Assembly: GCF_947498095.1 (NCBI RefSeq)
Contig: NZ_CANMJE010000015.1
Coordinates: 1-64,000, forward strand
DNA length: 64,000 bases
Reading direction: 5' to 3'
Source: an uncultured Shimia sp.
GTDB lineage: Bacteria > Pseudomonadota > Alphaproteobacteria > Rhodobacterales > Rhodobacteraceae
Positions 9,901-16,987 of the stretch are shown here, in pieces (the stretch's first letter is position 1; each line of letters starts with the position of its first letter). The notes below the pieces were generated by a model that had not been told where the DNA came from, ran no database searches, and worked only from the letters and a program-made list of their open reading frames with translations. The position numbers were made by a program, and so were the translations under genes.

Positions 9901-10561
9901 CGATTGCGTCACCGACGACGACCTCACCACTTGCGACGCCCATCCGAACCGCCAAAGGTTCACCGTCCGGTGTTTTTAACTCTTTCACACGGTCCACCGC
10001 GTCCAGACCAGCTTTTACGGCGCGAACTGCGTGATCTTCGTAGGCGCTAGGCCATCCAAAAAACACCAAAAGCCCATCACCGAGATACTTGGCAACGTAA
10101 CCTCCATAACGGCTGACAGCACCAGCAACGGCATCCTGATATCGCTGCAACAGGATGCGCATATCTTCGGGGTCCAAACGGTTGGTGAGTTTGGTCGACC
10201 CGACGAGGTCGGCGAATAGAACCGTTAGGTGGCGACGTTCCGCAATCGTGTTTGCATTTGGCTTTGACGAAACCACCGTATCAGGTACGGAGTGGCCGGA
10301 AATTTGAGAGGGTTCATTTTGAAGGGTTTGCTCGTTCAAAGATGGCGCCAGCTCGGGCGTTGACAAACTTGCTAAGCTGTTTTGGGGGTCCTTGATAGCA
10401 GCCAAAATAATCTTTCGATGGCCCAAGCTTACGCCCAATTCTTTTAAGTCATCACCAGTAAGCAACGGCAAGACTCTTTCATCTACATCATTACTGATGA
10501 ATGAATCAGTGTACTGATCCAAACCTAGTTCAAAGAGCCATGCGTCGATGTTAAGGGCCAT
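6953..10561 (-). CDS. SAM-domain / class III nucleotide cyclase / AAA ATPase / TPR signalling protein
   Basis: A 1202-residue multidomain protein. Residues 1-60 form a sterile-alpha-motif domain (LGLDQYTDSFISNDVDE). Residues about 108-290 form a class III cyclase domain: metal Asp118 (VLFADLVGSTKL), Asp162 (AKYLGDGLLVFF), and the Asn236/Arg240 transition-state pair (GPILNLAARI). Lys158 and Thr231 fit adenylate specificity. Residues about 305-560 form an AAA_16-type ATPase with Walker A AGEAGIGKS (337-345) and an FIEDAHWID Walker B. The remaining 600 residues are TPR-like helices. All catalytic residues look intact. It is probably a cytosolic protein coupling ATP/ligand sensing and protein docking to cAMP production. 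It leads the operon with DUF4242 and the FAD oxidoreductase. The ribosome site is weak. Confidence 0.87.
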   Translation of the reverse strand: MALNIDAWLFELGLDQYTDSFISNDVDERVLPLLTGDDLKELGVSLGHRKIILAAIKDPQNSLASLSTPELAPSLNEQTLQNEPSQISGHSVPDTVVSSKPNANTIAERRHLTVLFADLVGSTKLTNRLDPEDMRILLQRYQDAVAGAVSRYGGYVAKYLGDGLLVFFGWPSAYEDHAVRAVKAGLDAVDRVKELKTPDGEPLAVRMGVASGEVVVGDAIGENTYEEGAMTGPILNLAARIQEYAPPNTIVLPEEETEAALRRIFEFSSLGRVELIGFDSQRTLLQVVAEHSAESRFRATHRGDSNSALVGRNLENGILRQAWKGANTGKGEVVLLAGEAGIGKSRLTEEFLADEAIAGNADIMRLNCSPYLTSSPFHPVTERISRDAGVEPGFDDDRVLEQVQAMLEARQGLDIDQVLPVFAALVAPRSKIAQQILDLSPQEQRDLTIQTLIDTVKARANVRPVILFIEDAHWIDPSTNALLDRFKAICADLPLMLLITHRPGWELDQDDGDAHVQTLQLRRFDFDHVANLVRSISGSEPDRDLVQTVVERTDGIPLFVEELTRAIVTSGEKGKFKVPSSLKGTLMARLDAVSLEAKQVALAGSVIGREFEPALLRATMDKGEAEIRNCLDDLCKSGLIFESGHNRGYFVFRHALIRDTAFQSMLASTRRELHAKVAGALTLLRSAEIERRPELLAHHLTAAEDWAAAFQRWQSATEMALARSASHEAMTNAKEALKAAHKLGGESSREVIVGKILVGRGYDSVGRLPEGIATLKEASEAACEIGDVEIAADAAHHFADSSMMAGELHEQAIKVCLKALNDLPEHDEVRRCKLMSQLARTYMFTGQFAASAEYSQQCLKLAAKLGDLKSQFHVMMARFAASFVARQEDEVRDWRKNLEAMHKVAEKLGNIDQGRDRTLSLFVGAEMADRQLMDNSLELLTEISTKDNHRQLYWVQTHARAMVATLEGDFERAESYANEAVKIGRQTHGKHVEGVYGVQMFTIRREQGRLQEVAPVIKRLMTESPGDASWKPGFGVIAAELGYLETAERILNELAETGFSISPDAMYSTTLSYLADICVAVENKKHAKTIFDMLVPYENLTITAGATTACIGAAARRLGSLAGLMGNWEISDKMFDKAIKIDTSMAAPPWIAHSKAAYAFALRRRGRLKDAERAIHLEAEALATAGDLGMVTLISKLQGQMT

Positions 10562-11105
10562 ACTGTTAACAATGCTTGTTTATGAGATTTCGATCAAGAT
10601 ATTGATCTCAGTGCGGAACCCGCCCCACTAAACACTAAACGGCCATCGGCTAGATTTGGGAATTCGCCAATTGATGTTGCATCAAGCATGACACGCGACT
10701 GAATTGGCCGGTGTAACCACGGCCTACACGGCCGTTGCATCAAGCATGTTCCACAGCCATTCGTTCCTTTGATGGGGTTTTTTCACTTCCAAAACCGACG
10801 AAACTTTCGTTTCAGAAAAGTCGGCGATCTTCCGTGTCAATAAATTTGGGCTTTGACCGCATCCCTACACTCGACAAAGTGGGCAAGTTTAGTTTGGCTT
10901 CAAAGCTGACTTTTGCGCGAATATCCGACAAAGGCAAGTTTGGGCCGAAAACGACGGTCAGAGCCAATCGTCTCAGCGGCAACAAAGTCCGCAACTGAGA
11001 CATCCAAGACTTGCGCAGCCAACGGCTGGTTTTCCGCATTGCCGCCATTGGCGCATTACGCGGCGAATGACGGCAGTGAGCCCGAACCGACAAATGCTGC
11101 AATGT
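10562..11105. other. Intergenic stretch with short repeats
   Basis: No gene is supported in these 544 bases. The stretch holds the presumed promoter of the cyclase operon, a 15-base exact direct repeat (10676-10690 and 10734-10748) and a copy of the dispersed degenerate repeat (11060-11114). The plus-strand frame 10735-10998 has no recognised domain and no ribosome site. Confidence 0.6.
10676..10748. repeat. 15-base exact direct repeat
   Basis: GTTGCATCAAGCATG occurs at 10676-10690 and again at 10734-10748, 58 bases apart (start to start). The repeat lies 115-187 bases upstream of the cyclase start, so it may be a regulator-binding pair or a remnant of a small duplication. The intervening sequence is not repeated. 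Confidence 0.7.
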
Positions 11106-11114
11106 TCAGGAGGG
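11060..11114. repeat. Dispersed degenerate intergenic repeat, copy 3
   Basis: The segment CGGCGAATGACGGCAGTGAG followed by CCCGAACCGACAAATGCTGC and AATGTTCAGG matches the core of the copies at 1445-1514 and 13500-13568 (GCGAATGgCGGCAGaGAGCCC, AATGCTGC). It runs to the 3' end of the DUF2282 gene and overlaps its last codons. Confidence 0.5.
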
Positions 11115-11408
11115 TAGGTCACGCTCGATTGGTTTGAACGATGATTTGCGTTCGGTTCCGTCTGCCATGTCCGGCAGTTCGATATCCAAGCAGGTGCCTT
11201 GTTCCACTAAGGTCCATGCATTCCCCTGATAATCGACGGTCGAAGTTCCGGCGCAAGTCGTACCTGGTCCAGCACCACAATGGTTTTCGCCAGCTTTTGA
11301 TATACCGTAGCATTTCTCTTGGGGGCCCGCTTCTGAAATTGTTGGGTTTACTGCCACTGCCGCAGTTACGACACTTGCGAGGGTCAGGGCTGTTGTTCGG
11401 TGAGACAT
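11106..11408 (-). CDS. DUF2282 protein, orphan bufferin-type (BufA-like) peptide precursor
   Basis: A 100-residue secreted protein with a signal peptide (about 1-27, hydrophobic [15 protein letters not shown]). The core has four cysteines: Cys33 ([10 protein letters not shown]), Cys44 (NHCGAG), Cys52 (TTCAGTS) and Cys73 (QGTCLDI). This spacing and the EKCYGI..KAG, CAG and GTC motifs match DUF2282, the BufA1 bufferin family. In studied bufferins, cysteines of the precursor are converted to oxazole-type heterocycles by a DUF692 enzyme (BufB) with BufC, and the product helps against copper. The ERDLP tail also fits the family. AGAAAGGACC precedes the ATG. No DUF692, DUF2063 or DoxX gene lies nearby, so any modifying enzyme must act in trans. 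The copper role here is inferred from the family. Confidence 0.78.
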   Translation of the reverse strand: MSHRTTALTLASVVTAAVAVNPTISEAGPQEKCYGISKAGENHCGAGPGTTCAGTSTVDYQGNAWTLVEQGTCLDIELPDMADGTERKSSFKPIERDLPS

Positions 11409-11766
11409 GCTGGTCCTTTCTGAAATGACTTGGGCTCAGTACGCCGCTCCAAATTGCGCGCTGACTTCAGTACTCTTAAAGATGCTAAATTCCGGCAAAT
11501 GTTTTCAAAGAATGCCTTCACTGCAGCAAGCGACGTGAGCCAAAACGAGAAAACGAACAGTGCTAAAGTAACACATGTTACGTCACTTTGTACACTTCCT
11601 GCCCTCGAAGCCGCTGGCGTAGAGTTCATTCCTGAGAACAGCGGTGCACTTCCAACCGGGGGACATGCCTTGTTTTCTTTTTCTCGTTATACTCACGTCA
11701 AGCTTGGGAACCACCATAAGTCCTGGCCACTGTCCTTTCGGCTAAAAACAAAATTTGGCAGTAGCG

Positions 11767-11805
11767 CCCCGCCTTGTTCCCCAATCACCAAGGCGGGGTT
11801 ATTCT
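11767..11805. terminator. Terminator-like hairpin
   Basis: CCCCGCCTT (11767-11775) pairs with AAGGCGGGG (11790-11798) around a 14-base loop, followed by TTATTCTTT. A partial copy of the 3' arm and tail (GGTGGGGTTATTCTTT) occurs at about 11932-11951. No intact upstream gene on the plus strand explains it, so it may be left over from a lost gene. Confidence 0.5.
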
Positions 11806-12110
11806 TTACCCTGCGACATCAGTCAAATTGCCACATTCTTATGTTTGAATGCTCGTGGGATAATGAGGTGCCTGCTATTTCCAGGCTTCCGTGAGTGGAC
11901 TTAAGCACCTTCAGCCCTGCCTCTCCCCTGAGGTGGGGTTATTCTTTGCCTATAGTCGATTGTAAGACCCGCCAACTGTTCCCTAGGCCGTCACGTCGTT
12001 GGCCGTTAGGAAACCGCCTTTCTTTAAGTTCTCCTTCGCTGATGCAGCGCCGATTGAGCACTTACAGCGAACGGCGGGAAAGTCCCGCATAGCAGACCTT
12101 TGTGCAGGAC

Positions 12111-12171
12111 GCAGCTAACGGCAGGTTTGAGCCCATTCTGGCAAAAACTCTTCGTCGTTGCGAATGTCCAA
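12111..12171. repeat. Dispersed degenerate intergenic repeat, copy 4
   Basis: GCAGCTAACGGCAGGTTTGA followed by GCCCATTCTGGCAAAAACTC resembles copy 2 (GCAGCTAAGGTCCGGTTTGAGCCCAATCT). The similarity fades after about 40 bases. The segment lies just upstream of the PLP enzyme promoter region. Confidence 0.5.
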
Positions 12172-12244
12172 GATTTGGTACGTTGTTCCAATCGGTTGTT
12201 TTCATTCTCTTGCGTTGCTACATCTCGCGCATGGGGAGTAAGGC

Positions 12245-13414
12245 ATGATAGACATTGACAAAGTTCGTTTGGATACTCCGAGCTGCGAAAAAGTTTTGCA
12301 TTTCAACAATGCAGGATCGTCGCTCATGCCCACGCCTGTTTTTAGCGCGCTGCAACGTGTGTTGCGCGATGAAAACGAGGTTGGCGGTTACGAGGCCGAA
12401 CGGCGCGCACAAAGCGATATACAAGCTTTCTATTCCGAATTCGCAGGCCTTCTGAACGCCGATCCTGATGAGATCGCCTTTGTTGAGAATGCGACCCGCG
12501 CTTGGGACATGGCCTTCTACGGTCTGCATTTGAGACCTGGTGACAGGGTCATCACCCACGGGTCCGAATACGCGTCCAATTACCTCGCGCTCTTGCAACA
12601 GTCGCGTCGGCTTGGGTTTGAGATTGATCTCGTGCCGTCTGATGAGTTCGGCCAGATTGATGTCGACGCGTTGGATGGCATGATCGGCCCAAAGACAAAG
12701 TTGATGGCAATCACGCATGTTCCGACACAGGGTGGCTTGGTTAATCCCGCCGCCGAGGTTGGAAAAATCGCGCGGAAACACGGCGTTCTGTACTTGCTGG
12801 ATGCCTGCCAATCCGTCGGGCAAATCAACGTAGATGTCGCCGAGATCGGCTGCGATATCCTGTCAGGAACGGGTCGGAAGTTTTTGCGAGGCCCAAGAGG
12901 AACAGGTTTTCTATACGTTCGAAAGGGCGTCATTGATCAGATCGACCCCCCCTTCATTGATCTCCTTTCTGCGAAATGGACCGGCACTAACAGCTTTGAA
13001 TTTGTTGATGGCGCAAAGCGATTTGAGAATTGGGAAAGCTATGTCGCTGGTCGCGTTGGCCTGATGGAAGCGGCCCGGTATGCGCGAAACATTGGCCTCT
13101 CAAACATAGAAACGCGTGTGGCGTTGCTTGCTCAGGATCTACGTGATGCGCTCGCAGGAATCAAAGGCGTTTCTGTGCATGATTTGGGTCAGCAGAAGTG
13201 TGGGATTGTCACGTTCACAAAGGTCGGAATTGAACCCGCCACTGTTACAGAACGTCTCCGCACTGACGGGATAAATGTGTCAGTTTCTGCCATGCCCTCT
13301 GCACGTCTCGATCTTGAACCGCGTGGCCTCATGTCGATGACAAGAGCCTCTGTGCATTACTTTAACACGCACGATGAGATTGCCCGATTTGTTGACGCCG
13401 TCAAAAGGGCATAG
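12245..13414 (+). CDS. Class V aminotransferase-fold PLP enzyme (cysteine desulfurase / C-S lyase-like)
   Basis: A 389-residue fold-type I PLP enzyme. It opens with HFNNAGSSLMPTPV, has the THVPTQGGLVNPAAEVGKIA segment, the PLP Asp/Gln pair in YLLDACQSVGQ (about 180-190), and the Schiff-base lysine in SGTGRKFLRGPRGTGFLYV (Lys near 221). The GRKFLRGPRGTGFL form is common in isopenicillin-N-epimerase-like and hercynylcysteine sulfoxide lyase (EgtE)-like proteins. No conserved cysteine-desulfurase active-site Cys loop is obvious, so I would not call it IscS or SufS. GGGGAGTAAGGC precedes the start. It stands alone in the accessory region, so the neighbours give no hint of the substrate. Confidence 0.8.
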   Translation: MIDIDKVRLDTPSCEKVLHFNNAGSSLMPTPVFSALQRVLRDENEVGGYEAERRAQSDIQAFYSEFAGLLNADPDEIAFVENATRAWDMAFYGLHLRPGDRVITHGSEYASNYLALLQQSRRLGFEIDLVPSDEFGQIDVDALDGMIGPKTKLMAITHVPTQGGLVNPAAEVGKIARKHGVLYLLDACQSVGQINVDVAEIGCDILSGTGRKFLRGPRGTGFLYVRKGVIDQIDPPFIDLLSAKWTGTNSFEFVDGAKRFENWESYVAGRVGLMEAARYARNIGLSNIETRVALLAQDLRDALAGIKGVSVHDLGQQKCGIVTFTKVGIEPATVTERLRTDGINVSVSAMPSARLDLEPRGLMSMTRASVHYFNTHDEIARFVDAVKRA

Positions 13415-13753
13415 CGGAAAGCAGACCTTGGACGTGCCTTTGGGAACGGAAGCCTTGTCCGCTTTGCAGTCCTTCGGGGTAGTTTGGACGCTCGCAGATG
13501 CAGCGAATGGCGGCAGAGAGCCCATATTGACCAATGCTGCGATTAGCGTGAACTGGAAGTAGGGCGGATTGCGGACCTTCGCTGCGTTTCACATGAATTC
13601 CCGAGTTGTGGACAAAACGGATATTCGCTTCACCTAGCCAAATGTCAGCTTTGCCAATCTCTCGGTTCTACTTTTCAAGCCAAATTTACAGTGTAATGCG
13701 CGCTGCAACGAAGCAGACTCTTACTGTGAAACTCCATCAAGGCCGTAGGTTAT
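13415..13753. other. Intergenic stretch containing repeat copy 5
   Basis: No gene is supported between the PLP enzyme and the convergent MerR gene. The dispersed repeat occupies 13500-13568, followed by GCGGACCTTCGCTGCGTTTC, a phrase related to those near other copies. Confidence 0.6.
13500..13568. repeat. Dispersed degenerate intergenic repeat, copy 5
   Basis: This is the clearest partner of the copy at 1445-1514, with about 52 of 70 aligned positions identical. It includes the uninterrupted block AATGCTGCGATT and the terminal TAGGGCGGA. Both copies lie in non-coding DNA. Confidence 0.6.
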
Positions 13754-14098
13754 TCATCCTAACCTGGACAAAGTGTTCTCCAGAAACCGGATTGCATTTC
13801 CAATCTGATCTGCCCGCTCGTTCAACTCTTCGATTTTACCTAGGACGACGGCGCGCGCGGCCTCGCGGTCGCAACTTTCTGCATTGGCCTCCACAATTGA
13901 GCGAAGGTCAGCGACTGACATGCCTGCTTCTCGTGCACCTGCGAAAAACTCGAGCCAGACTAGGCAGTCGTCTTTGTATTTGCGGTAACTATTCGTCTCA
14001 CTGTCCCCAACGGTTGAGGTGATGAGACCGTTTTGCTCATAAAACCGGATGGTGTCCCGGCTGAAGCCGGATCTCTGTGCAAGTTCGCCAATACGCAT
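13754..14098 (-). CDS. MerR-family transcriptional regulator
   Basis: A 114-residue regulator with the MerR winged helix at the N-terminus (MRIGELAQRSGFSRDTIRFYEQNGLI, residues 1-26; shown here as two motifs, GELAQRSG and DTIRFYEQNGLI). A long coiled-coil dimerisation helix runs from about 75 to 110. It has only one C-terminal-half Cys of note (ESCDREAA), so a metal-binding pair is not evident. The start at 14098 is the ATG of MRIGEL; an upstream extension of 22 codons is not MerR-like. It is divergent from the FAD oxidoreductase with about 108 bases between starts, the standard MerR arrangement, so it probably regulates that gene. The inducer is unknown. Confidence 0.87.
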   Translation of the reverse strand: MRIGELAQRSGFSRDTIRFYEQNGLITSTVGDSETNSYRKYKDDCLVWLEFFAGAREAGMSVADLRSIVEANAESCDREAARAVVLGKIEELNERADQIGNAIRFLENTLSRLG

Positions 14099-14206
14099 AG
14101 CAAAATCCCAAACCATGGACAGTGGTCTATTGTTTTTATTTCTACTTTGTTTATATGCAACCAAGGGAATGAAATTGCAATCACTTCAGGCATCAGGACA
14201 TAGCAT

Positions 14207-15286
14207 ATGAAAAAACGCATTATTATTATCGGTGGGGGCTATGTTGGCGTTCAACTGGCCAAGGCTTTGGACAACAAGGCCGAAGTAACGCTGATTGAGC
14301 CTCGCAGCCATTTTTTCCATGCCCCTGCGATGATCCGCTCAGTTGTCGATCCGCGAGTTCTGGACCAGGGGTTGATCCCCTATGATGATTTGCTCAAGAG
14401 TGGCCAGATCCTGCGCGCGCGTGCAAAAAGCATTAGTGCTGAAGGCGTCACACTTGAAGACGGAACAGAAGTGCTTGGCGATTACATCGTTGTCGGGACA
14501 GGCTCTGACAATGCGATGCCGTTTAAGCCTGCAAATGATAGCATCGAAGCCTTTCGCGCGGACAGCGCGCGTATCCACGCGATGCTGGAAGCCGCGCAGA
14601 GCGTGGCCATTGTTGGTGCAGGTGCGGTCGGAACAGAATTGGCTGGCGAAATCGCGCATTTCATGCCGGACAAAAAGGTCACATTGGTTTCTTCAGAACA
14701 GTCACTGTTCCCGACTAAGCCATCAAAACTTGGGACAGCCCTACACGGTAAACTCAATGATGCTGGCGTGACGACAATCTTTGGTGCGCGTGCTGAAAAC
14801 CTTGAGAGCATGACCGAGCCTTATGCTGGGGCGCTTCACCTGAATAACGGTCACAGAATTGCTGCCGATCTGATCTTCCCCGTCATCGGGTCTCGTGCCT
14901 CGTCCGCCATTCTTGAGACACTACCCGGCATTACCAAAGGTACCGCCAATAGGGTCAAGACCGACCCGTGGTTGCGCCCTTCTGACCTGCCGAATGTCTT
15001 TGCGGCCGGAGATGTGGCAGAGGCCGGTGATGCGATGACGATCGTCGCTGTCAGCCGCCAAACGCCCTGGTTGAAAAAGATGCTGGCGTCGCTGATCAAC
15101 GGCAAAAAGGTCGAGGAAATGACCAAATACAAGCCATGGAGCAAAGCGCCTTTCCTAGTCCCCTTGGGGCCGAAGAAAGGGAACTCCTATCTCGTTATGA
15201 TCACTGCCGGAGATACGATAACACGTCTCATGAAGGGCAAGGACCTGTTTGTGTCCAAATATCGGAAGATGCTGAACCGGACCTGA
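14207..15286 (+). CDS. FAD/NAD(P)-dependent oxidoreductase (AIFM2/FSP1- or NDH-2-like)
   Basis: A 359-residue two-dinucleotide-binding flavoprotein. The N-terminal FAD motif is IIIIGGGYVGVQLAKAL (residues 5-21). The NAD(P) motif is AIVGAGAVGTELAGE (about 134-148), and NVFAAGDVAEAG (about 262-273) is the FAD-phosphate/ribose motif near the C-terminus. Lack of redox-active CxxC and the length place it with the FSP1/AIFM2 and type II NADH dehydrogenase branch, which reduce quinones. AGGA lies nine bases upstream of the ATG. The divergent MerR gene suggests induction by a specific stress. Substrate and membrane attachment cannot be decided from the sequence. Confidence 0.85.
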   Translation: MKKRIIIIGGGYVGVQLAKALDNKAEVTLIEPRSHFFHAPAMIRSVVDPRVLDQGLIPYDDLLKSGQILRARAKSISAEGVTLEDGTEVLGDYIVVGTGSDNAMPFKPANDSIEAFRADSARIHAMLEAAQSVAIVGAGAVGTELAGEIAHFMPDKKVTLVSSEQSLFPTKPSKLGTALHGKLNDAGVTTIFGARAENLESMTEPYAGALHLNNGHRIAADLIFPVIGSRASSAILETLPGITKGTANRVKTDPWLRPSDLPNVFAAGDVAEAGDAMTIVAVSRQTPWLKKMLASLINGKKVEEMTKYKPWSKAPFLVPLGPKKGNSYLVMITAGDTITRLMKGKDLFVSKYRKMLNRT

Positions 15287-15294
15287 GGCGAACC

Positions 15295-15474
15295 ATGTCC
15301 AAGAAAAGGAATTCACCCTCGGGGCCAATCGGGTTTTTTGCATTGAACTCAACCATCACGGCAGACATTCGCTGCATTGCGAAAAAGGACACAAAGCCGC
15401 CGTTCCATGCGTTTAGTTTCAAGGTCAGCAAAGCGGACAAAGCTGCCGTCAACACTCACCCTTCGCATTTCTAA
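15295..15474 (+). CDS. Possible small hypothetical protein
   Basis: The frame beginning ATGTCCAAGAAAAGG encodes 59 residues (MSKKRNSPSG..., basic, ending NTHPSHF). It starts nine bases after the oxidoreductase stop. No ribosome site better than a weak GAGGCGA is present and no family is recognised. The segment also includes the phrase CAGACATTCGCTGC seen near the dispersed repeats, so it may be decayed spacer rather than a gene. Confidence 0.2.
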   Translation: MSKKRNSPSGPIGFFALNSTITADIRCIAKKDTKPPFHAFSFKVSKADKAAVNTHPSHF

Positions 15475-15552
15475 CGGAGCGACAACATAGCGAGTTGGAA
15501 AAACTTTGAAAGCCGATCGATAGTACGACGACCCAAAATGAGAAAATGACCA

Positions 15553-15972
15553 ATGCTCAGACGTCGATTTCTTTTCGCTTTCGCCGGCCTCACTACTTTG
15601 ACCGCCTGCATGGGTGGGCAAGAGGCGGGAACCGTAATGCAGACCGGTTCATCTTTCGAGGCTCCCGCAGGTAAGGCGTTGGTGGTGTTCTACCGCCCTG
15701 CAGCGTTTGCCGGTGGCGCAATCCGCTTTCAAGTGCAGCATACAGACGGGCCTGTAGGCCAACTGACCAGCGGTGCTGTGCTACAGAAAGTGGTCAGTCC
15801 AGGCGAACAAACTTTCTGGGCACAAGCGATAAGTCAGGACGCCATTACCATTCAAACGCAGGCGGGCCAAACCTATTATGTGCGAGGTGATGTTCGCATG
15901 GGGATCTACGCAGGTCGTCCACAGTTCACGCAGGTATCCGAGACTACAGCGCGTCAGGATATGTCGCGTTAG
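15553..15972 (+). CDS. Small lipoprotein, DUF2846-like
   Basis: A 139-residue exported lipoprotein. The signal peptide MLRRRFLFAFAGLTTLTAC ends in a lipobox (LTAC) with the lipidated Cys19. The mature part is a compact beta-rich domain (GKALVVFYRPAAFAGGAI..., QTYYVRGDVRMGIYAGRP), as in DUF2846 lipoproteins, which are membrane-anchored and of unknown function. It stands alone between spacer regions and has no operon partner. The family assignment rests on the KALVVFYRP...QTYYVR pattern and is moderately secure; the lipoprotein signal is clear. Confidence 0.75.
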   Translation: MLRRRFLFAFAGLTTLTACMGGQEAGTVMQTGSSFEAPAGKALVVFYRPAAFAGGAIRFQVQHTDGPVGQLTSGAVLQKVVSPGEQTFWAQAISQDAITIQTQAGQTYYVRGDVRMGIYAGRPQFTQVSETTARQDMSR

Positions 15973-16118
15973 AGTGGCGACCATTTTTTGTTAGCTCAGT
16001 CAACTTCAGAAAAGGGCTCCCACCCGACTTTCTCCGCAGGTGCACATAAGTTTGTTATCTTGAGTTGCCAACGTCTGGCTGGCGCTGTGGTGGATCGTGG
16101 CGGATGGGAGGAGCCATC

Positions 16119-16750
16119 ATGGCCATTGCAAACTTACCTGCCATTCGAGCCTGCCGCCCTGCTTGGAACAAGGGCCGTGTCGTCGGGCAAAAACGCCCTC
16201 TGATGCCGAAACATGTCTGGGCCATTCGCGTGCGACTAGAAATCGCCGAGAACACCGTGATCTGGCTTTGTTCAACCTTGCCATCGACAGCAAGCTTCAA
16301 GGGTGTGACCTGGTAATGCTGAAGGTTGCCTACATCTACGCCTCGGGCCAGGTCAAGGAACGGGCTTCGATTATCCAAAGCAAAACGCAGCGACCCGAGC
16401 GGTTTGAAATCACCGAGGGCACGCGCAAATCAATTCTGCGATGGATGAAGGAGCCGCTGATGGTTGGTTCGGAATACCTATGGCCCGGACGGTTTCACGA
16501 ACGGTTGCATATTTCGACCCGTCAATACGCACGCTTGGTTCGCGAATGGGTCAAATCCATAGGGCTCGATCCTACATCATTTGGCACGCATTCGATGCGA
16601 AGAACCAAGGTCGCGCACATCTATCGCAAGACTGGAAATCTGCGAGCGGTTCAGCTTCTGCTCGGCCACACGAAGATGGTCAGTACTGTTCGATACCCTG
16701 GTGTCGAGCTGGAAGACGCGTTGGCTATCTCGGAAGCCGTTGAAATTTAA
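16119..16750 (+). pseudogene. Tyrosine recombinase (phage-type integrase), frameshifted
   Basis: The gene starts at an ATG with GGGAGGAGCC upstream and reads MAIANLPAIRACRPAWNKGR, then leaves frame at about 16251-16254. The intact family reads AENHRDLALF; here AACACC replaces the expected AACCACC, so one C is missing. The second frame continues DLALFNLAIDSKLQGCDL through THSMRRTK (His-x-x-Arg), LLLGHTKM (His) and STVRYPGVE (catalytic Tyr) to the stop. The first catalytic Arg is also changed: SKLQGCDL in place of the usual SKLRGCDL. Two independent lesions mean it is very likely inactive. It is a mobile-element remnant with no recognisable attachment sites. Confidence 0.85.
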
Positions 16751-16756
16751 CCACAA

Positions 16757-16778
16757 GGGCCGCCTTCTTGGGCGGCCC
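16757..16778 (+). terminator. Rho-independent-type terminator after the recombinase remnant
   Basis: GGGCCGCC (16757-16764) pairs with GGCGGCCC (16771-16778) around a six-base loop, seven bases after the stop codon. The following sequence is AAACCGG, with no T-run on the plus strand. It may act mainly as a stable hairpin. Confidence 0.55.
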
Positions 16779-16987
16779 AAACCGGCAATTGATCTACCTT
16801 GCGCTATGCTGCGACGCGGCCCGTCAAACCTGACGTTCGCTGCGAGTGCGACAACGGTCGACCATCGAACTTACAGTTCGTGGGACAAAACTGCCACTCT
16901 TGAGTCAAGTGTTCTTCGCCCGCGAGATGGTCAGAGCAACCCTGACACTCTATGCTCACAGCGACTAGAGAATTGGGGGAGGGGCAG

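Larger units (their letters stand above)
11409..12244. other. Long intergenic stretch with terminator-like hairpins
   Basis: These 836 bases hold no recognised gene. They contain the promoter side of the DUF2282 gene, a GC-rich hairpin at 11767-11798, a second related segment near 11930-11952 that repeats the phrase GGGGTTATTCTTT, and a copy of the dispersed repeat at 12111-12171. Short frames at 11430-11894 and 11895-12092 lack ribosome sites and known motifs. Confidence 0.6.

Noticed and set aside
14112-14126. ACCA-N7-TGGT dyad between the MerR and oxidoreductase genes
   Set aside because: The arms are only four bases and the position relative to any -35/-10 pair is unclear, so I did not call it a MerR operator.
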